DNA of 64,000 bases from UBA668 sp041394605 (GCA_041394605.1 JAWKHX010000004.1:124001-188000), one strand, 5' to 3'; shown: positions 16,784-26,161, counted from the stretch's first letter. Notes: generated by a model not told the origin, from the sequence alone. Numbers and translations: made by a program.

Positions 16784-18172
16784 TCAGGCGGCGAGCAGGT
16801 CCTTGAACGCGCGCTCCAGGTAGCGACGCAGCAACTCCGGTTCCGTCACCGCCGCCGTGTCGATGTTGACGCCCATGTCCAGGCTGTGGTCGTAGCTGAG
16901 CAGGGTGAGGTTGTACGCCACGCCGCCCAGCGGACCCACCGGGTAGTTCTCCATGATCCGCGCCCCGGCCAGATAGAGCGCCAGCGGGGCACCGCGCACA
17001 TTGCTGGTCGCGAAGTCCACCGTCTGGGCCTGCTGGCGGGCCAGGCGGGTGACCAGGCTGGTGGGCAGGGTGCTGGCCACCGCGGCCAGCGTTTCCAGCG
17101 AGGCCGACGACCCGGCGTCGCGGGCCGCCACCGTCGCCTCGTGGATGGCGGCGAACCGTTCGGCGATGTGCATGTCGCCCGTGGGCACCAGCATCCGGGC
17201 CAGGGAGAACGCATTGGCCCCGGAGCGCTCGGTGCGGGTGCTGATGGCCATGCTGGCCCGCAGGGTGTCCACCGGGGCGTCGAGGTCGCGGTGGTAACGC
17301 CCGGCGGCTTCGGCCGCCGCCGTGAGGAACGCCGTGTTCAGCGTGCCGCCCAGTCGCTTCGCCGCTGCCTTGGTGTCCTCGAACGGCACTCGCAGCACTT
17401 CCATCCGCCGTTGCAGGCTGCGTGCCGTCCACAGCGGGGAGTGCGCCGCCTCGGTGTCGCCGAGTTGGGAGAGCACGGAGCGCACCGTGTCGGCGGCGGC
17501 GGAACCGGCCTCGGGGATGCCGGCGGGGTCGGCCAGCAGGTCCTTGATCTGGCGGATGATGCCCAGCGGCATGCGCAAGCTGCCGGCCACCAGGTCGCGC
17601 AGCAGGTCGGGTGACGGGCCGTCGGGCTGGGCGGCGCGGGCGGCGTCCACCGTGTCCGGGTCCAGCGGCTCCGGCTCGGGGGCGTCGCGCTCGAAGTCGA
17701 GGAACTCCAGGCTCATCCGCACGCCGCCCTCGCCGTCGATGATGGTGTGGTGCAGCTTCTGGATGAGCGCGCTCTTGCCGCCGCGCAGCCCGTCCACCAC
17801 CACGAACTGCCACAGGGGGCGGGTGCGGTCGAACGCATCGCCGGCCACCAGCGCTGCCAGGTCCAGCAGTTGGCGCATGGTGCCCGGCTTGGGCAGGGCG
17901 ACGTGACGCACGTGGTAGTGCAGGTCGAAGTTGGGGTCCTCCACCCACATCGGCGCCGTGAGGTTGGCCGGCACGGGCTGCACCCGTTGGCGCAGGCGGG
18001 GGATGACATGGGTGGCACGCTCCAGGCGGGCGCGCAGGCGGTCCATGTCCGGGGCCTTGTCCAGCACCGTGACGTTGGCGAACGTGCTGCTGAGGTAGGG
18101 GTCCTTCTCCAGACGCCACATCAGCCCCTCGGCGTCGCTCATCTTGTGGTCGAAGTGGGGGATGCCGGACAT
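16784..18172 (-). CDS. Wax ester synthase/diacylglycerol acyltransferase (WS/DGAT)
   Basis: 462 aa, a complete WS/DGAT of the actinobacterial Tgs family, which makes triacylglycerol or wax esters from acyl-CoA. The catalytic motif HHTIIDGEG has its histidines at 141-142 and Asp146. The N-terminal PLWQFVVVDGL and the C-terminal NVRGAPLALYLAGARI and YNLTLLSYDHSLDMG are family-conserved. ATG 18172 has TAGCCT 7 nt upstream. This suggests storage lipid formation, consistent with the many acyl-CoA genes in the window. The 3' end is 21 bp from the small protein gene on the other strand. Confidence 0.95.
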   Translation of the reverse strand: MSGIPHFDHKMSDAEGLMWRLEKDPYLSSTFANVTVLDKAPDMDRLRARLERATHVIPRLRQRVQPVPANLTAPMWVEDPNFDLHYHVRHVALPKPGTMRQLLDLAALVAGDAFDRTRPLWQFVVVDGLRGGKSALIQKLHHTIIDGEGGVRMSLEFLDFERDAPEPEPLDPDTVDAARAAQPDGPSPDLLRDLVAGSLRMPLGIIRQIKDLLADPAGIPEAGSAAADTVRSVLSQLGDTEAAHSPLWTARSLQRRMEVLRVPFEDTKAAAKRLGGTLNTAFLTAAAEAAGRYHRDLDAPVDTLRASMAISTRTERSGANAFSLARMLVPTGDMHIAERFAAIHEATVAARDAGSSASLETLAAVASTLPTSLVTRLARQQAQTVDFATSNVRGAPLALYLAGARIMENYPVGPLGGVAYNLTLLSYDHSLDMGVNIDTAAVTEPELLRRYLERAFKDLLAA

Positions 18173-18207
18173 GGCGGCGAGGCTACCGCGCGGTCGGGAC
18201 GGCGGGC

Positions 18208-18741
18208 TCAGGCCCGGCCAACCGCGGCCAACGCCGCCCGGGCGGCCAGGCCGAGGGCCACGCCGACCACGGCGCCTCCCACCACGTCGCTGGGGTGGTG
18301 GATGCGCACGTAGGCGCGGCTGGTGGCCACCACCCCGGCCATCCCGAACCACAACGGAGCCGTGACGGCCCCGCCCCACCCGGTGAGCACGGTGGCGGCG
18401 AAGAAGCCCGACGACGCATGGCCGCTGGGGAAGGCACTGGTGGAGGGCTTGCGCACGGGGAACCGTGGATCGCCGGCCTCGGTGGGCCGGGTGCGGCGGA
18501 ACAGGCGCTTGATGCCCTGGTTGACGGCCAGGCTCTCCACCCCCAGGAGGGCGGAGAGGATGAACGCCTGGTCGGCGCGCTGGTCGCTGAGCAGGCCGCG
18601 GGCGGCGCCGGCGATGTGCCAGACCAGGCTGAAGTCGCCCACCTCGCTGGCCACCGTGAACACCCGGTCGGCAACCGGGTTGCCGCGGAGGCGCTCCAGC
18701 TGGGCATCGGCCCAGGCATCGAATGGTTCGAAGGCCTTCAT
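18208..18741 (-). CDS. PAP2-type phosphatase, membrane-associated
   Basis: 177 aa. The three motifs of the type 2 phosphatidic acid phosphatase superfamily are present: KRLFRRTRP, FPSGHASS and SRAYVRIHHPSDVV, with the catalytic histidines in the last two. Hydrophobic helices lie around them (SALLGVESLAVNQGI, VTAPLWFGMAGVVA, VVGGAVVGVALGLAARAALA). It probably dephosphorylates a lipid phosphate or undecaprenyl diphosphate at the membrane. It starts directly after the stop of the nuclease gene with no gap, so the two are coupled. Its position next to a WS/DGAT gene fits phosphatidate to diacylglycerol conversion, but that is inference. Confidence 0.9.
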   Translation of the reverse strand: MKAFEPFDAWADAQLERLRGNPVADRVFTVASEVGDFSLVWHIAGAARGLLSDQRADQAFILSALLGVESLAVNQGIKRLFRRTRPTEAGDPRFPVRKPSTSAFPSGHASSGFFAATVLTGWGGAVTAPLWFGMAGVVATSRAYVRIHHPSDVVGGAVVGVALGLAARAALAAVGRA

Positions 18742-19560
18742 TCAGGCTGCCATCGCCCCGAACTTCAGCGGCGCCTCTGTAGCGGCGAGCGACGGGTCGC
18801 CCCCGAACGAGGGGCACCATGGCTGGAACGCGCACGAGTTGCACAGCGCCCCGGGGCGAGGGCGGAAGTCGTCCTGCTGGCAGGCTTTCTCCACCGCCTT
18901 CCACACCGCCGTCGTGCGGGTGGTGATGAACCGCACCGACTGGGCGGACGGGGTGGCCGTGATGGTCTCGCCGGCGCGCAGGTACATGAGGCGGATCTCC
19001 TTCGGCCGGCGCCCCAGCACCTGTTCGCAGAGGAAGGAGTAGAAGTGCACGCCGGCCAGCCGGTTCTGCTCGTACCGCAGGCCAGGGGCACGACCGGTCT
19101 TGTAGTCGGTGACGATCAACTCGCCATCGGCATCCAGTTCCAGCCGGTCGATGATGCCGCGCAGGGTGAGCGAGCCGACCTGGGCCTCGAGCCGCAGCTC
19201 CAGCCCGATGTCGCGCACCGAGCGTGGGTCTTCCATGGCGAAGTACTGCTCCACCAGGGTCCACGCATCGGCCACGAACGCCTCGGTCTGCTCGGCCGTG
19301 AGGTTCAACATGGTGAACTCGGGATCCGCCTGGTACTCCGTGACCGCCTGCCGGAACGCCGGCTCGGCGGCCTGCAGAGTGCGTGCCGGGGCGGGCTGGG
19401 TGAACAGCAGCTCGAGCGCCCGGTGGACCAACGAACCCTTGGTGGCGTGGGGGCTGGGAGGCTCGGGCAGCTTCTCGATGCTGGCGAACCGGAATGCCAT
19501 GGGGCACGACGTGAACGCCTCCACCCGGCTGGGAGACAGGCTGGTCGGCACCGGGTACAT
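18742..19560 (-). CDS. RecB-family PD-(D/E)XK nuclease with Fe-S cluster cysteines
   Basis: A 272-aa single-domain nuclease of the RecB/AddB/Cas4 group. It opens with LSPSRVEAFTSCPMAF, has GSLVHRALE, then the active-site block GIIDRLELD...LIVTDYKTGR (Asp, Asp, Lys) and ends with CNSCAFQPWC. The lone N-terminal Cys with three C-terminal Cys fits the 4Fe-4S staple of this family. In actinobacteria a solo copy of this type is common and is thought to act in DNA repair, but its role is unproven. ATG 19560 has TACGAT 6 nt upstream. No CRISPR is nearby, so it is not taken as Cas4. Confidence 0.9.
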   Translation of the reverse strand: MYPVPTSLSPSRVEAFTSCPMAFRFASIEKLPEPPSPHATKGSLVHRALELLFTQPAPARTLQAAEPAFRQAVTEYQADPEFTMLNLTAEQTEAFVADAWTLVEQYFAMEDPRSVRDIGLELRLEAQVGSLTLRGIIDRLELDADGELIVTDYKTGRAPGLRYEQNRLAGVHFYSFLCEQVLGRRPKEIRLMYLRAGETITATPSAQSVRFITTRTTAVWKAVEKACQQDDFRPRPGALCNSCAFQPWCPSFGGDPSLAATEAPLKFGAMAA

Positions 19561-19598
19561 GCCGTCATCGTAGAGAAGGGGTGCGCGAGAGTGTGACC

Positions 19599-20096
19599 AT
19601 GCCGTCCGAGGATCCCTCGCCGCCGCCGATGCGGTCGCGCTCGGGCATGCTGCCGCCCGACGGCGCCCACTGGCCGCCGCTGCCCACCGCTTCGGCAGAC
19701 CCGGCGCCCGTGGAGGCTCGCCCCCTGCCCGAGGTGGTGCGCCGGCCCGACGGCGCGGAGGCCCCGGACTGGCGCGACATGGCCCTGGCTGCGCCGGACG
19801 GATACGCGGGCTCCGCCACGGCGCCCCGCCCAGTGCCGGTGTGGGATGCCTGGTGCATCGCCGCCGTGGTGCTGGCCGCGGCGGGGCTGGTCGTGGGCTT
19901 CGTGCGGCTGGCGTTGGTGAACGACGTCACCGGCCAGGTGCTCGGAATGGCCCCGTCGGCGCTCGGGGTGGCGTTCGGCGTGATCGGCCGGCGCCGCACC
20001 GTGCTGGACCCCAGCCGCCGCGGTCGATGGCTGGCCACGGGGGCCGTGGTCGTGGGGGTGGCGGGATTGGCCGCAGCTGCGCTCTGGTCGGGGTGA
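19599..20096 (+). CDS. Pro-rich two-TM membrane protein (DUF4190-like)
   Basis: 165 aa. Residues 1-80 are a Pro/Ala-rich cytoplasmic tail. Two transmembrane helices follow, WCIAAVVLAAAGLVVGFVRLAL (about 84-105; quoted here as WCIAAVVLAAAG) and ATGAVVVGVAGLAAAALW, separated by a segment VLGMAPSALGVAFGVIGRRR that resembles the DUF4190 core. No enzymatic motif. ATG 19599 is chosen over GTG 19581, but neither has a strong leader signal. It is divergent from the nuclease gene. Confidence 0.6.
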   Translation: MPSEDPSPPPMRSRSGMLPPDGAHWPPLPTASADPAPVEARPLPEVVRRPDGAEAPDWRDMALAAPDGYAGSATAPRPVPVWDAWCIAAVVLAAAGLVVGFVRLALVNDVTGQVLGMAPSALGVAFGVIGRRRTVLDPSRRGRWLATGAVVVGVAGLAAAALWSG

Positions 20097-20118
20097 CGGC
20101 GCGGCGCGGGTTACCTTG

Positions 20119-20985
20119 TCAGCGGGCCAACGCGTCGGCGATGACCGCAGCCACTGCCCCGGGGTCGGCCATCGGCCCGAAGTGGTTCATCGAGTCGATC
20201 TGCAGGTAGCGGCCGTTGGGCAACTGCTCGGCCACCTGTGCAGCGATCTTCGACGGTTGCATCTCCTCCACCCTGCCGGCCATCACCAGCGTGTCCGTGT
20301 GGATCTGGCCGAGGTGGTCCCACGTGGTGTGACTGCCGCCGGTGGCGAACGTGTCCGCTTCGGTTTCTGGCCGGCATTTCAGGTGCACGCCGTGGGGGTC
20401 GCGGGCGAAGCCGTGGTCCACGTAGGCGTGGAGGGCCTCGGGGGTGAAGCAGTTCAGCGGCGGCTTGGAGGCGAAGTTCTCGTACGCCGCCTCGAACGTG
20501 TGGAACGTGCTGCGGCGGCGGCGGGCGCCGTGCACCATCGGGCTCTCGCCCTCCGGCACCCCCGGGCGGATGCCTTGCGGCGGGAACACGATCGGCTCGA
20601 ACAGCACGAGCCGGCGGAACACGTCGGGCCGGCGAAGCGCGGCCATCAGCAGGCAGGCGCCACCCATCGAGTGGCCGAAGGCGTCGATCGGGCCGCCCTG
20701 CTGCTCGGCCAGCCACACGGCCATGGCCGTGGCGTCGTCGCCGTAGCGGTCCCACACCACGGGGCCGTCGGGGCGCGGTGTGTCGCCGTGGCCGCGGTAG
20801 TCGAACGCGATCGAGTGGTGCAGCGGAGCGAGCGCGTGGGCCACGGGCACGTAGCAGTGGCCGTGGAAGCCGGTGGCGTGGGAGATCAGCAGCGGGCCGC
20901 CCTCACCGCCGAGGTCGTGGACGGCGATCTGCACGCCGTCCGTGGACGGGATGGTCGTAGGGATGGTGATGGGGGGTGTGGTCAT
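20119..20985 (-). CDS. Alpha/beta hydrolase
   Basis: 288 aa. The strand-turn LLISHATGFHG (oxyanion side), the YRGHGD motif and the nucleophile elbow GHSMGG (about Ser108) define the alpha/beta-hydrolase fold. The late DSMNHFGP carries the catalytic histidine. It starts 3 bp after the stop of the LapA-like gene and is last in a - strand run. It could be a lipase, esterase or epoxide-hydrolase-type enzyme; the substrate is unknown. Confidence 0.88.
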   Translation of the reverse strand: MTTPPITIPTTIPSTDGVQIAVHDLGGEGGPLLISHATGFHGHCYVPVAHALAPLHHSIAFDYRGHGDTPRPDGPVVWDRYGDDATAMAVWLAEQQGGPIDAFGHSMGGACLLMAALRRPDVFRRLVLFEPIVFPPQGIRPGVPEGESPMVHGARRRRSTFHTFEAAYENFASKPPLNCFTPEALHAYVDHGFARDPHGVHLKCRPETEADTFATGGSHTTWDHLGQIHTDTLVMAGRVEEMQPSKIAAQVAEQLPNGRYLQIDSMNHFGPMADPGAVAAVIADALAR

Positions 20986-20988
20986 TCG

Positions 20989-21267
20989 TCAGTCGTTGGC
21001 CTTCTCGTCGGCCTTCCTGCGGCCGCGGCGGCGCCACCAGACCCCGACCACGCGGTCGAGCACGACGCCGATGATGAGTGCGATGAAGATCGACCAGCGC
21101 ACCGTGGTGTCCCAGTCGAAGATCATGAAGTCGATCGTGGTCTCGTGGTCGTTCTTCAGCACGAAGACCACGATGAACGCGACCAGCAGGCCGGCCACGA
21201 TGAGCATGACGTTGGGGCCGCTGCGGCCGCTGGCGGCATTGGTCTCGTTGTTGCGCATCTGTTCCAT
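20989..21267 (-). CDS. LapA-domain (DUF1049) small membrane protein
   Basis: 92 aa with two membrane helices, VMLIVAGLLVAFIVVFVLKN (about 21-40) and WSIFIALIIGVVLDRVVGVWW (written here in two parts, WSIFIALIIGV and VLDRVVGVWW), and a basic tail RRRGRRKADEK. The KNDHETTIDFMIFDWDTTV loop between them is typical of DUF1049/LapA proteins. The start is set by GAGGAGG 7 nt upstream, so this gene has a leadered mRNA unlike many neighbours. It follows an acyl-CoA dehydrogenase gene by 26 bp. The function in actinobacteria is unknown. Confidence 0.85.
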   Translation of the reverse strand: MEQMRNNETNAASGRSGPNVMLIVAGLLVAFIVVFVLKNDHETTIDFMIFDWDTTVRWSIFIALIIGVVLDRVVGVWWRRRGRRKADEKAND

Positions 21268-21293
21268 GGGACGCCTCCTCGGGTCCTGGGGGT

Positions 21294-22415
21294 TCAGCCT
21301 TTGGGCTCCCGCGGCAGGCCGAGGAGCCGCTCTCCGATGATATTCCGCTGCACCTGGCTGGTTCCCCCGGCGATGCGGCCGCCCGGTGCCTGGAGCATGC
21401 CGAAGGCCTCCGGGCCGTCGAGCATCGCGTCGGGCCCGGCGATGTCGGCGCGCAGCATGGCGCTCTCGAACATCATCTCCGTGATGCCGAGCTTCATCAG
21501 GCTGGCCGCGGTGGATGCGATGGGACCCTGGCGCTGGGCCATGGCCTTGAAGGCGATGCCGGTGCTCATCAGCGTGGCGAGGCGCTGGCGCTGTGACGGT
21601 TCCAGTTCGCGGCCCTCGGCCAGCTTGGCCATCGCTTCCAGGCGGCGCTCCAGGCCGATGACGCTGGTGCCGATGTGGCCGCGCTCGTTGGTGAGGACGG
21701 CCATCCCCACGCCCCATCCGCCGTGCAGCGGGCCGAGCAGGCAGTCGGCCGGCAGTTGGACGTCGGTGAAGAAGACCTCGTCGAACTCGGCCTCGCCGGT
21801 CATCTGCCGGAGGGGGCGGACCTCGATGCCGGGCAGGTCCATCGGGCAGAGGAAGAAGGAGATCCCGTCGTGCTTCCGTGTCGCCTCGTGGGCCTCCGGG
21901 TTGGTGCGGGCCATGAGGATGCCCCAGTTGCTGTAGCGCCCGCCGCTGCACCACACCTTCTGGCCGTTGACGACGAAGTGGTCGCCGTCGCGCTCCGCCT
22001 TCGTGGAGAGGCCGCCGAGGTCGCTGCCGGCACCCGGCTCGCTGAACAGCTGGCACCACACGTGGGTGGTGTCCAGCGTGGCGGCCAGGTGGAGTTCCTT
22101 TTGTTCGGGTGTGCCGAACTTCTGGATGGCCTGGCCGGCCAGCACCAGGCCGACCATGTTGAAGATGCTCGGCACACCGGCGAGCGCGCACTCGTACTGC
22201 CAGGCGGCGTTGTGGTCGGCGGACAGGCCACGGCCGCCGTACTCGGCGGGCCAGTGGATGCCGGCGAACCCGGCGGCATGGACCCGGCGGTGCCAGTCCA
22301 GCCCCTGCTCCACCAGGTCCGGCGGGCAGATCGCGCCGTAGTCACGCGGGGCGTGGGCCTTGTTGGCGGCGATCCACTCGCGGGCTTCGGCCTGGAACTC
22401 GTCGACGGAGGTCAT
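21294..22415 (-). CDS. Acyl-CoA dehydrogenase
   Basis: A 373-aa FAD-dependent acyl-CoA dehydrogenase. FSEPGAGSDLGGL (about 113-125) is the FAD/substrate loop, WCSGGRYSNWGI follows, and the C-terminus GGTSQVQRNIIGERLLGLPREP is the conserved FAD-binding end. The WPAEYGGRGLS segment is usual in FadE-type actinobacterial enzymes for steroid side chains or long-chain acids, but the substrate cannot be assigned. ATG 22415 has TACGGT 8 nt upstream. Confidence 0.93.
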   Translation of the reverse strand: MTSVDEFQAEAREWIAANKAHAPRDYGAICPPDLVEQGLDWHRRVHAAGFAGIHWPAEYGGRGLSADHNAAWQYECALAGVPSIFNMVGLVLAGQAIQKFGTPEQKELHLAATLDTTHVWCQLFSEPGAGSDLGGLSTKAERDGDHFVVNGQKVWCSGGRYSNWGILMARTNPEAHEATRKHDGISFFLCPMDLPGIEVRPLRQMTGEAEFDEVFFTDVQLPADCLLGPLHGGWGVGMAVLTNERGHIGTSVIGLERRLEAMAKLAEGRELEPSQRQRLATLMSTGIAFKAMAQRQGPIASTAASLMKLGITEMMFESAMLRADIAGPDAMLDGPEAFGMLQAPGGRIAGGTSQVQRNIIGERLLGLPREPKG

Positions 22416-22470
22416 CCCCGCCGACCGTAGTGTCGGAGGGGAAGGCGGCGAGAGTCGGCCGGGCCGGCGA

Positions 22471-23367
22471 TCAGGCGAAGAACGGCAGGAAGAGCGCGGT
22501 CTCCTCGGCCAGGTTGTGCGGCACGGCGTAGCCGGCCTGGTCGGTGATGGTGCCCCAGTTGTCGCGCACATCTTCCAGGCCGAGGTCGGCCTTGAAGTAG
22601 CCCTTCGTCTCGCCGAGGAACACCTGGGCCACGCGGCCGCCGCCGACGCTGAAGACCTCACCGCTGACCGGGCAGTCCTCGTGGGCGAGGAAGGCCACCA
22701 GCGGCGACACCAGGCCCGGGTCGAGCTTGTCGCCGAGGGCGCCCATGATCGTCTCGGTCATGCGGGTGAGCGCCAGCGGGGCGATGGCGTTGGCCTTGAT
22801 GTTGTACTTCGCGCCCTCGACGGCGAGCACGCGGGTGAAGCCCACCAGGCCCATCTTCGCCGCGCCGTAGTTGGTCTGGCCGAAGTTGCCGAAGATGCCG
22901 GCGGCGGACGACGTGCTGACGATGCGGCCGTAGCCCTTCTCGCGCATGACCACCCAGGCCGGCTGGGTGACGTGGAAGGCGCCCTTCAGGTGCACGTCGA
23001 ACACCGGGTTCATCAGGTCGGGCTCCATGTTGTGGAACGCCTTGTCGCGCAGGATGCCGGCGTTGTTGATCACCACGTCCACCGTGCCGTAGGCGTCGAG
23101 CGCGGTCTGGACGATGGCCTTGCCGCCCTCGGGCGTGGCGACCGAGTTGGTGTCCGCGACGGCCTCGCCGCCGAGGGCCTTGATCTCGTCCACGACGCGC
23201 TCCGCCGCACCCTTGTCGCTGCCGCTGCCGTCCACCGCGCCGCCGAGGTCGTTGATGACCACCAGCGCGCCGCGCGACGCCATGAGCAGCGCGTGCTGCC
23301 GGCCGAGGCCGCCGCCTGCGCCGGTGATGATGACTACCTTGCCGTCGTACCCGAGTTGATCGCTCAT
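22471..23367 (-). CDS. SDR 3-hydroxyacyl-CoA dehydrogenase (MFE-2/HSD17B4-like)
   Basis: 298 aa. TGAGGGLGRQHALLMASRGA at about residues 15-34, the NDLGG motif with an extended GSGSDKGAAERVVDEI insert, NNAGILRDK (about 92-100) and the active site YGAAK are the pattern of peroxisomal multifunctional enzyme type 2 dehydrogenases. These oxidise (3R)-hydroxyacyl-CoA in beta-oxidation of steroid side chains and fatty acids. ATG 23367 has TACCGT 7 nt upstream. It sits beside an acyl-CoA dehydrogenase gene, consistent with a shared pathway. Confidence 0.92.
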   Translation of the reverse strand: MSDQLGYDGKVVIITGAGGGLGRQHALLMASRGALVVINDLGGAVDGSGSDKGAAERVVDEIKALGGEAVADTNSVATPEGGKAIVQTALDAYGTVDVVINNAGILRDKAFHNMEPDLMNPVFDVHLKGAFHVTQPAWVVMREKGYGRIVSTSSAAGIFGNFGQTNYGAAKMGLVGFTRVLAVEGAKYNIKANAIAPLALTRMTETIMGALGDKLDPGLVSPLVAFLAHEDCPVSGEVFSVGGGRVAQVFLGETKGYFKADLGLEDVRDNWGTITDQAGYAVPHNLAEETALFLPFFA

Positions 23368-23434
23368 GCCCCGCACGGTACCGGCCGTCCCCGGCGATCA
23401 CGTAAACGCGATCAGGGTGGGTGGCGAAGGAGGG

Positions 23435-24484
23435 TCAGCGGGCGAGTCGGCCGATCAACCGGTCGGCCACGGTGCCCGGCGTGGGCGACCCCTCGCCGCG
23501 GCGGTTGACGGTGAGCGCCACCGACGTGCCGAGCGCGGGAAGGTGCAGCGTCTGCAGGCCCCAGTAGCCGCCGTGCGACCACACGTCCACCCCGTCGACC
23601 ACCCGGTGGAACATGCCCAGCCCGGTCTCGAGGCCGCCGGGGAAGGCGCTGCCGTCGTGGGGCACGCTCGGCGCCGTGGAGCCCGTCTGTTCGACGAGGT
23701 GAGGGTGCACCCGGCCGGAGAACAACGCGGTCCACCAGCGGGCGAGGTCCGGCATCGTGGCCACGATCCCTCCGCCGCCGAACAGGTCCAGACTGGGGTC
23801 CCAGTCGTAGGTGTCGTGCTCGCCGTGCAACTGGTGGGCCCGCACCAGCCCGGGGGGCGTGGGCTCCACGACCTCCCAGTGGATGGACGGGTACTCCGCC
23901 GGGTCGAGCCCCAGGGTGGTGCGAACGGCATGGGCCAGCGGCAGGCCGGTGACATGCTCGATCACCTGCCCCAGCAGCACGTAGCCGGTGTCGCTGTAGG
24001 CAAAGGCGGTGCCCGGGGCGAACAGCGGCGGGTGGGCCATGGCGATGGCGATCTGCTCGGCTGCGGTCCAGCGGTGCCGCGGGCCCAACTCGAACTCGGG
24101 GAAGGCCGGGTGCTCCACCAGGCCGCTGCGGTGTTGCAGCACCTGGCGCACCGTGGCGGTGCGGTGGTGCTGGAAGGCGGTGAACTGGGCAGCAACCGCC
24201 GCCGGGAGTGCCTCGACGAGTGGGTGGTCGAGGTCCACGTCGCCCCGACCGGCGAGCACCAGCACCGTGGACGCGACGAACGTCTTGGTGCACGAGGCGA
24301 TCCGCACCGCGTGGTCGGGCGTCAGCGGCTGCGCGGTGGCCGGGTCGGCGACGCCGCGGGCGACCGCGACCACCACCTCGTCCGCTTGGTGCACGGCGAT
24401 GACGATGCCGGGCGTGGACGGCGAATCGGACAGCACCTCGTCCGCGAGCGCCCCGAGCGTTGCTGCCAGCGCGCCGCTGCTCAC
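23435..24484 (-). CDS. Beta-lactamase-family serine hydrolase
   Basis: 349 aa of the class C beta-lactamase/esterase family. The SxxK motif is SCTK (in RIASCTKTF, about Ser65), the YxN-type motif is YSD (in AYSDTGYVLLGQ) and the third motif is HGG (in WSHGGYWG). No signal peptide, so it is probably a cytoplasmic esterase rather than a lactamase. It starts at GTG 24484 inside the stop of the acyl-CoA ligase gene (GTGA overlap), hence coupled to it. Confidence 0.88.
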   Translation of the reverse strand: MSSGALAATLGALADEVLSDSPSTPGIVIAVHQADEVVVAVARGVADPATAQPLTPDHAVRIASCTKTFVASTVLVLAGRGDVDLDHPLVEALPAAVAAQFTAFQHHRTATVRQVLQHRSGLVEHPAFPEFELGPRHRWTAAEQIAIAMAHPPLFAPGTAFAYSDTGYVLLGQVIEHVTGLPLAHAVRTTLGLDPAEYPSIHWEVVEPTPPGLVRAHQLHGEHDTYDWDPSLDLFGGGGIVATMPDLARWWTALFSGRVHPHLVEQTGSTAPSVPHDGSAFPGGLETGLGMFHRVVDGVDVWSHGGYWGLQTLHLPALGTSVALTVNRRGEGSPTPGTVADRLIGRLAR

Positions 24485-26109
24485 GACAGCCCCAGCCGCT
24501 CCATGGCCTCGGCCTTCAGTCGCTTGTAGTCCAGCTTGCCGTTGGGGGCGCGGCCGATGGTGACGATCGGGAGGACGCGCTTGGGGGACTTGTAGGCGGC
24601 ATGGTGCTCGCGCACGTGGGCGATGAGCGCGGCCTCGTCCACTTCGAACCCGTCGTGCGGCTCCACCAGCGCAGTGATGGCCTCGCCGAAGCGGTCGTCG
24701 GGCACGCCCACGACGGCGGCATCGGCCACCGACGGGTGGGTCTTCAGCGCTTCCTCCACCTCCTCGGGGTAGACCTTCTCGCCGCCGGTGTTGATGCACT
24801 GGCTGCCCCGCCCGTACAGCTTCAGCGTGCCGTCGGCCTCCACCTCGGCCCAGTCGCCGGGGATGCTCCAGCGCACGCCGTCGTGCAGCACGAACGTGGC
24901 GGCGGACTTCGCTTCGTCCTTGTAGTAGCCCACCGGCGTGCGGCCGCGCAGGGCCACCCGGCCGCGCTCGCCGCTGCCCGGCTGCACCTCCCGCCCGTCT
25001 TCGGTGAGCACCTTGGTGTTCGGCCCGAGGGAGAACTTGGCGGTGCTGGTGGTGCGGGAGCTCTCGGCGGTGGTGGTGTTGGACGCCATGCCGATGGCCT
25101 CGCTGGAACCGAGGCTGTCGATCATGATCAGGCGGTCGTTGTGGCGCAGCAGGCCGGCTTTGGTCTCCGCGGCCCAGATGACGCCGCTGGAGATCATCAC
25201 CCGCAGCGACGAGATGTCCCACCGGTCCGGCTCGGCGTCCAGCGCCTTGAGGATCGGCTTGGCGAACGCGTCACCGACGATCGAGATGCTGTTGACCTTG
25301 TCGCGCTGGATGCAGTCCAGCAGTTCGACCGGGTCGAAGTGCCGGCCCGGCAGGGTGACGACGGAACCGGCCAGCACCAGGTTCCACATCGCGTTGAAGG
25401 CGCCGGTGCCGTGCATCAGCGGCGCGGCCGGCAGGTTGCGTGGGCCGGGCTTGGCCATCCGCTCGTCGAACTCCGCCCAGCCGGGTGCCGCGGGCAGGGG
25501 ACGCTTCGACGGGGCGTCGAGGCTGCCGACGATGTCGTCCTGGCGCCACATCACGCCCTTCGGCATGCCGGTGGTGCCGCCGGTGTAGAGGATGTACAGG
25601 TCGTCGGGCGACCGGCCCCATGGCGGTGTCACCCGGCCCGACGCCGAGGATGCTGCCGCTTCGTAGGGCACGGCCCAGTCGGGGCACGGCTCGCTGCCGT
25701 CGTCCACCCAGATCCAGGTGCGCACGTTGGGGACCCGGGCGCGCATGTGGCCGCACCGCTCGGTGAACGTGCCGTGGAAGATCACGGCGACGGCGTCGGC
25801 GTTGGTCCACAGGTACTCCAGTTCGTCCTCGGTGTACCGGTAGTTGGTGTTCACCGGCACCAGGCCGGCCTTGAACATGCCGAACATGCTCTCCAGGTAC
25901 TCCGGCGAGTTGTACAGGTAGTGGGCCACCTTGTCGTGCCGCTGGGCGCCGGCGGCCAGCAGGGTGTGGGCGATGCCGTCGGCCCGACGGTCGAACTGGG
26001 CCCAGGTGACGCTGCGGTCGGCCTGCAACTGGGCGATGGCGTCGGGGAAGCGGTCGGCGTTGCGCTCCCAGATGTCGGCGAGATTCCAGCCGGCGGTCGT
26101 TCCTGTCAC
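24481..26109 (-). CDS. Acyl-CoA synthetase (AMP-forming)
   Basis: 542 aa, ANL superfamily. The P-loop-like motif YTGGTTGMPKGV (about residues 178-189), the GRGSQCINTGGEKVYPEEVE region (A8 core) and the catalytic lysine in NGKLDYK near the C-terminus are all present. It activates a carboxylic acid as acyl-AMP and then acyl-CoA; the FadD-like context suggests fatty or steroid acids. The start is GTG 26109 with TACCGT 8 nt upstream. The next gene on the strand overlaps by 4 nt. Confidence 0.93.
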   Translation of the reverse strand: MTGTTAGWNLADIWERNADRFPDAIAQLQADRSVTWAQFDRRADGIAHTLLAAGAQRHDKVAHYLYNSPEYLESMFGMFKAGLVPVNTNYRYTEDELEYLWTNADAVAVIFHGTFTERCGHMRARVPNVRTWIWVDDGSEPCPDWAVPYEAAASSASGRVTPPWGRSPDDLYILYTGGTTGMPKGVMWRQDDIVGSLDAPSKRPLPAAPGWAEFDERMAKPGPRNLPAAPLMHGTGAFNAMWNLVLAGSVVTLPGRHFDPVELLDCIQRDKVNSISIVGDAFAKPILKALDAEPDRWDISSLRVMISSGVIWAAETKAGLLRHNDRLIMIDSLGSSEAIGMASNTTTAESSRTTSTAKFSLGPNTKVLTEDGREVQPGSGERGRVALRGRTPVGYYKDEAKSAATFVLHDGVRWSIPGDWAEVEADGTLKLYGRGSQCINTGGEKVYPEEVEEALKTHPSVADAAVVGVPDDRFGEAITALVEPHDGFEVDEAALIAHVREHHAAYKSPKRVLPIVTIGRAPNGKLDYKRLKAEAMERLGLS

Positions 26110-26161
26110 GTCGTCCGACGGTAGCCGCCCCGCCCCTCCCGCTCCATCCCCACCGCCACCT

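Noticed and set aside
18742..19560. Cas4, as part of a CRISPR system
   Set aside because: The nuclease resembles solo RecB-family proteins. No repeat array or other cas gene is in the window.
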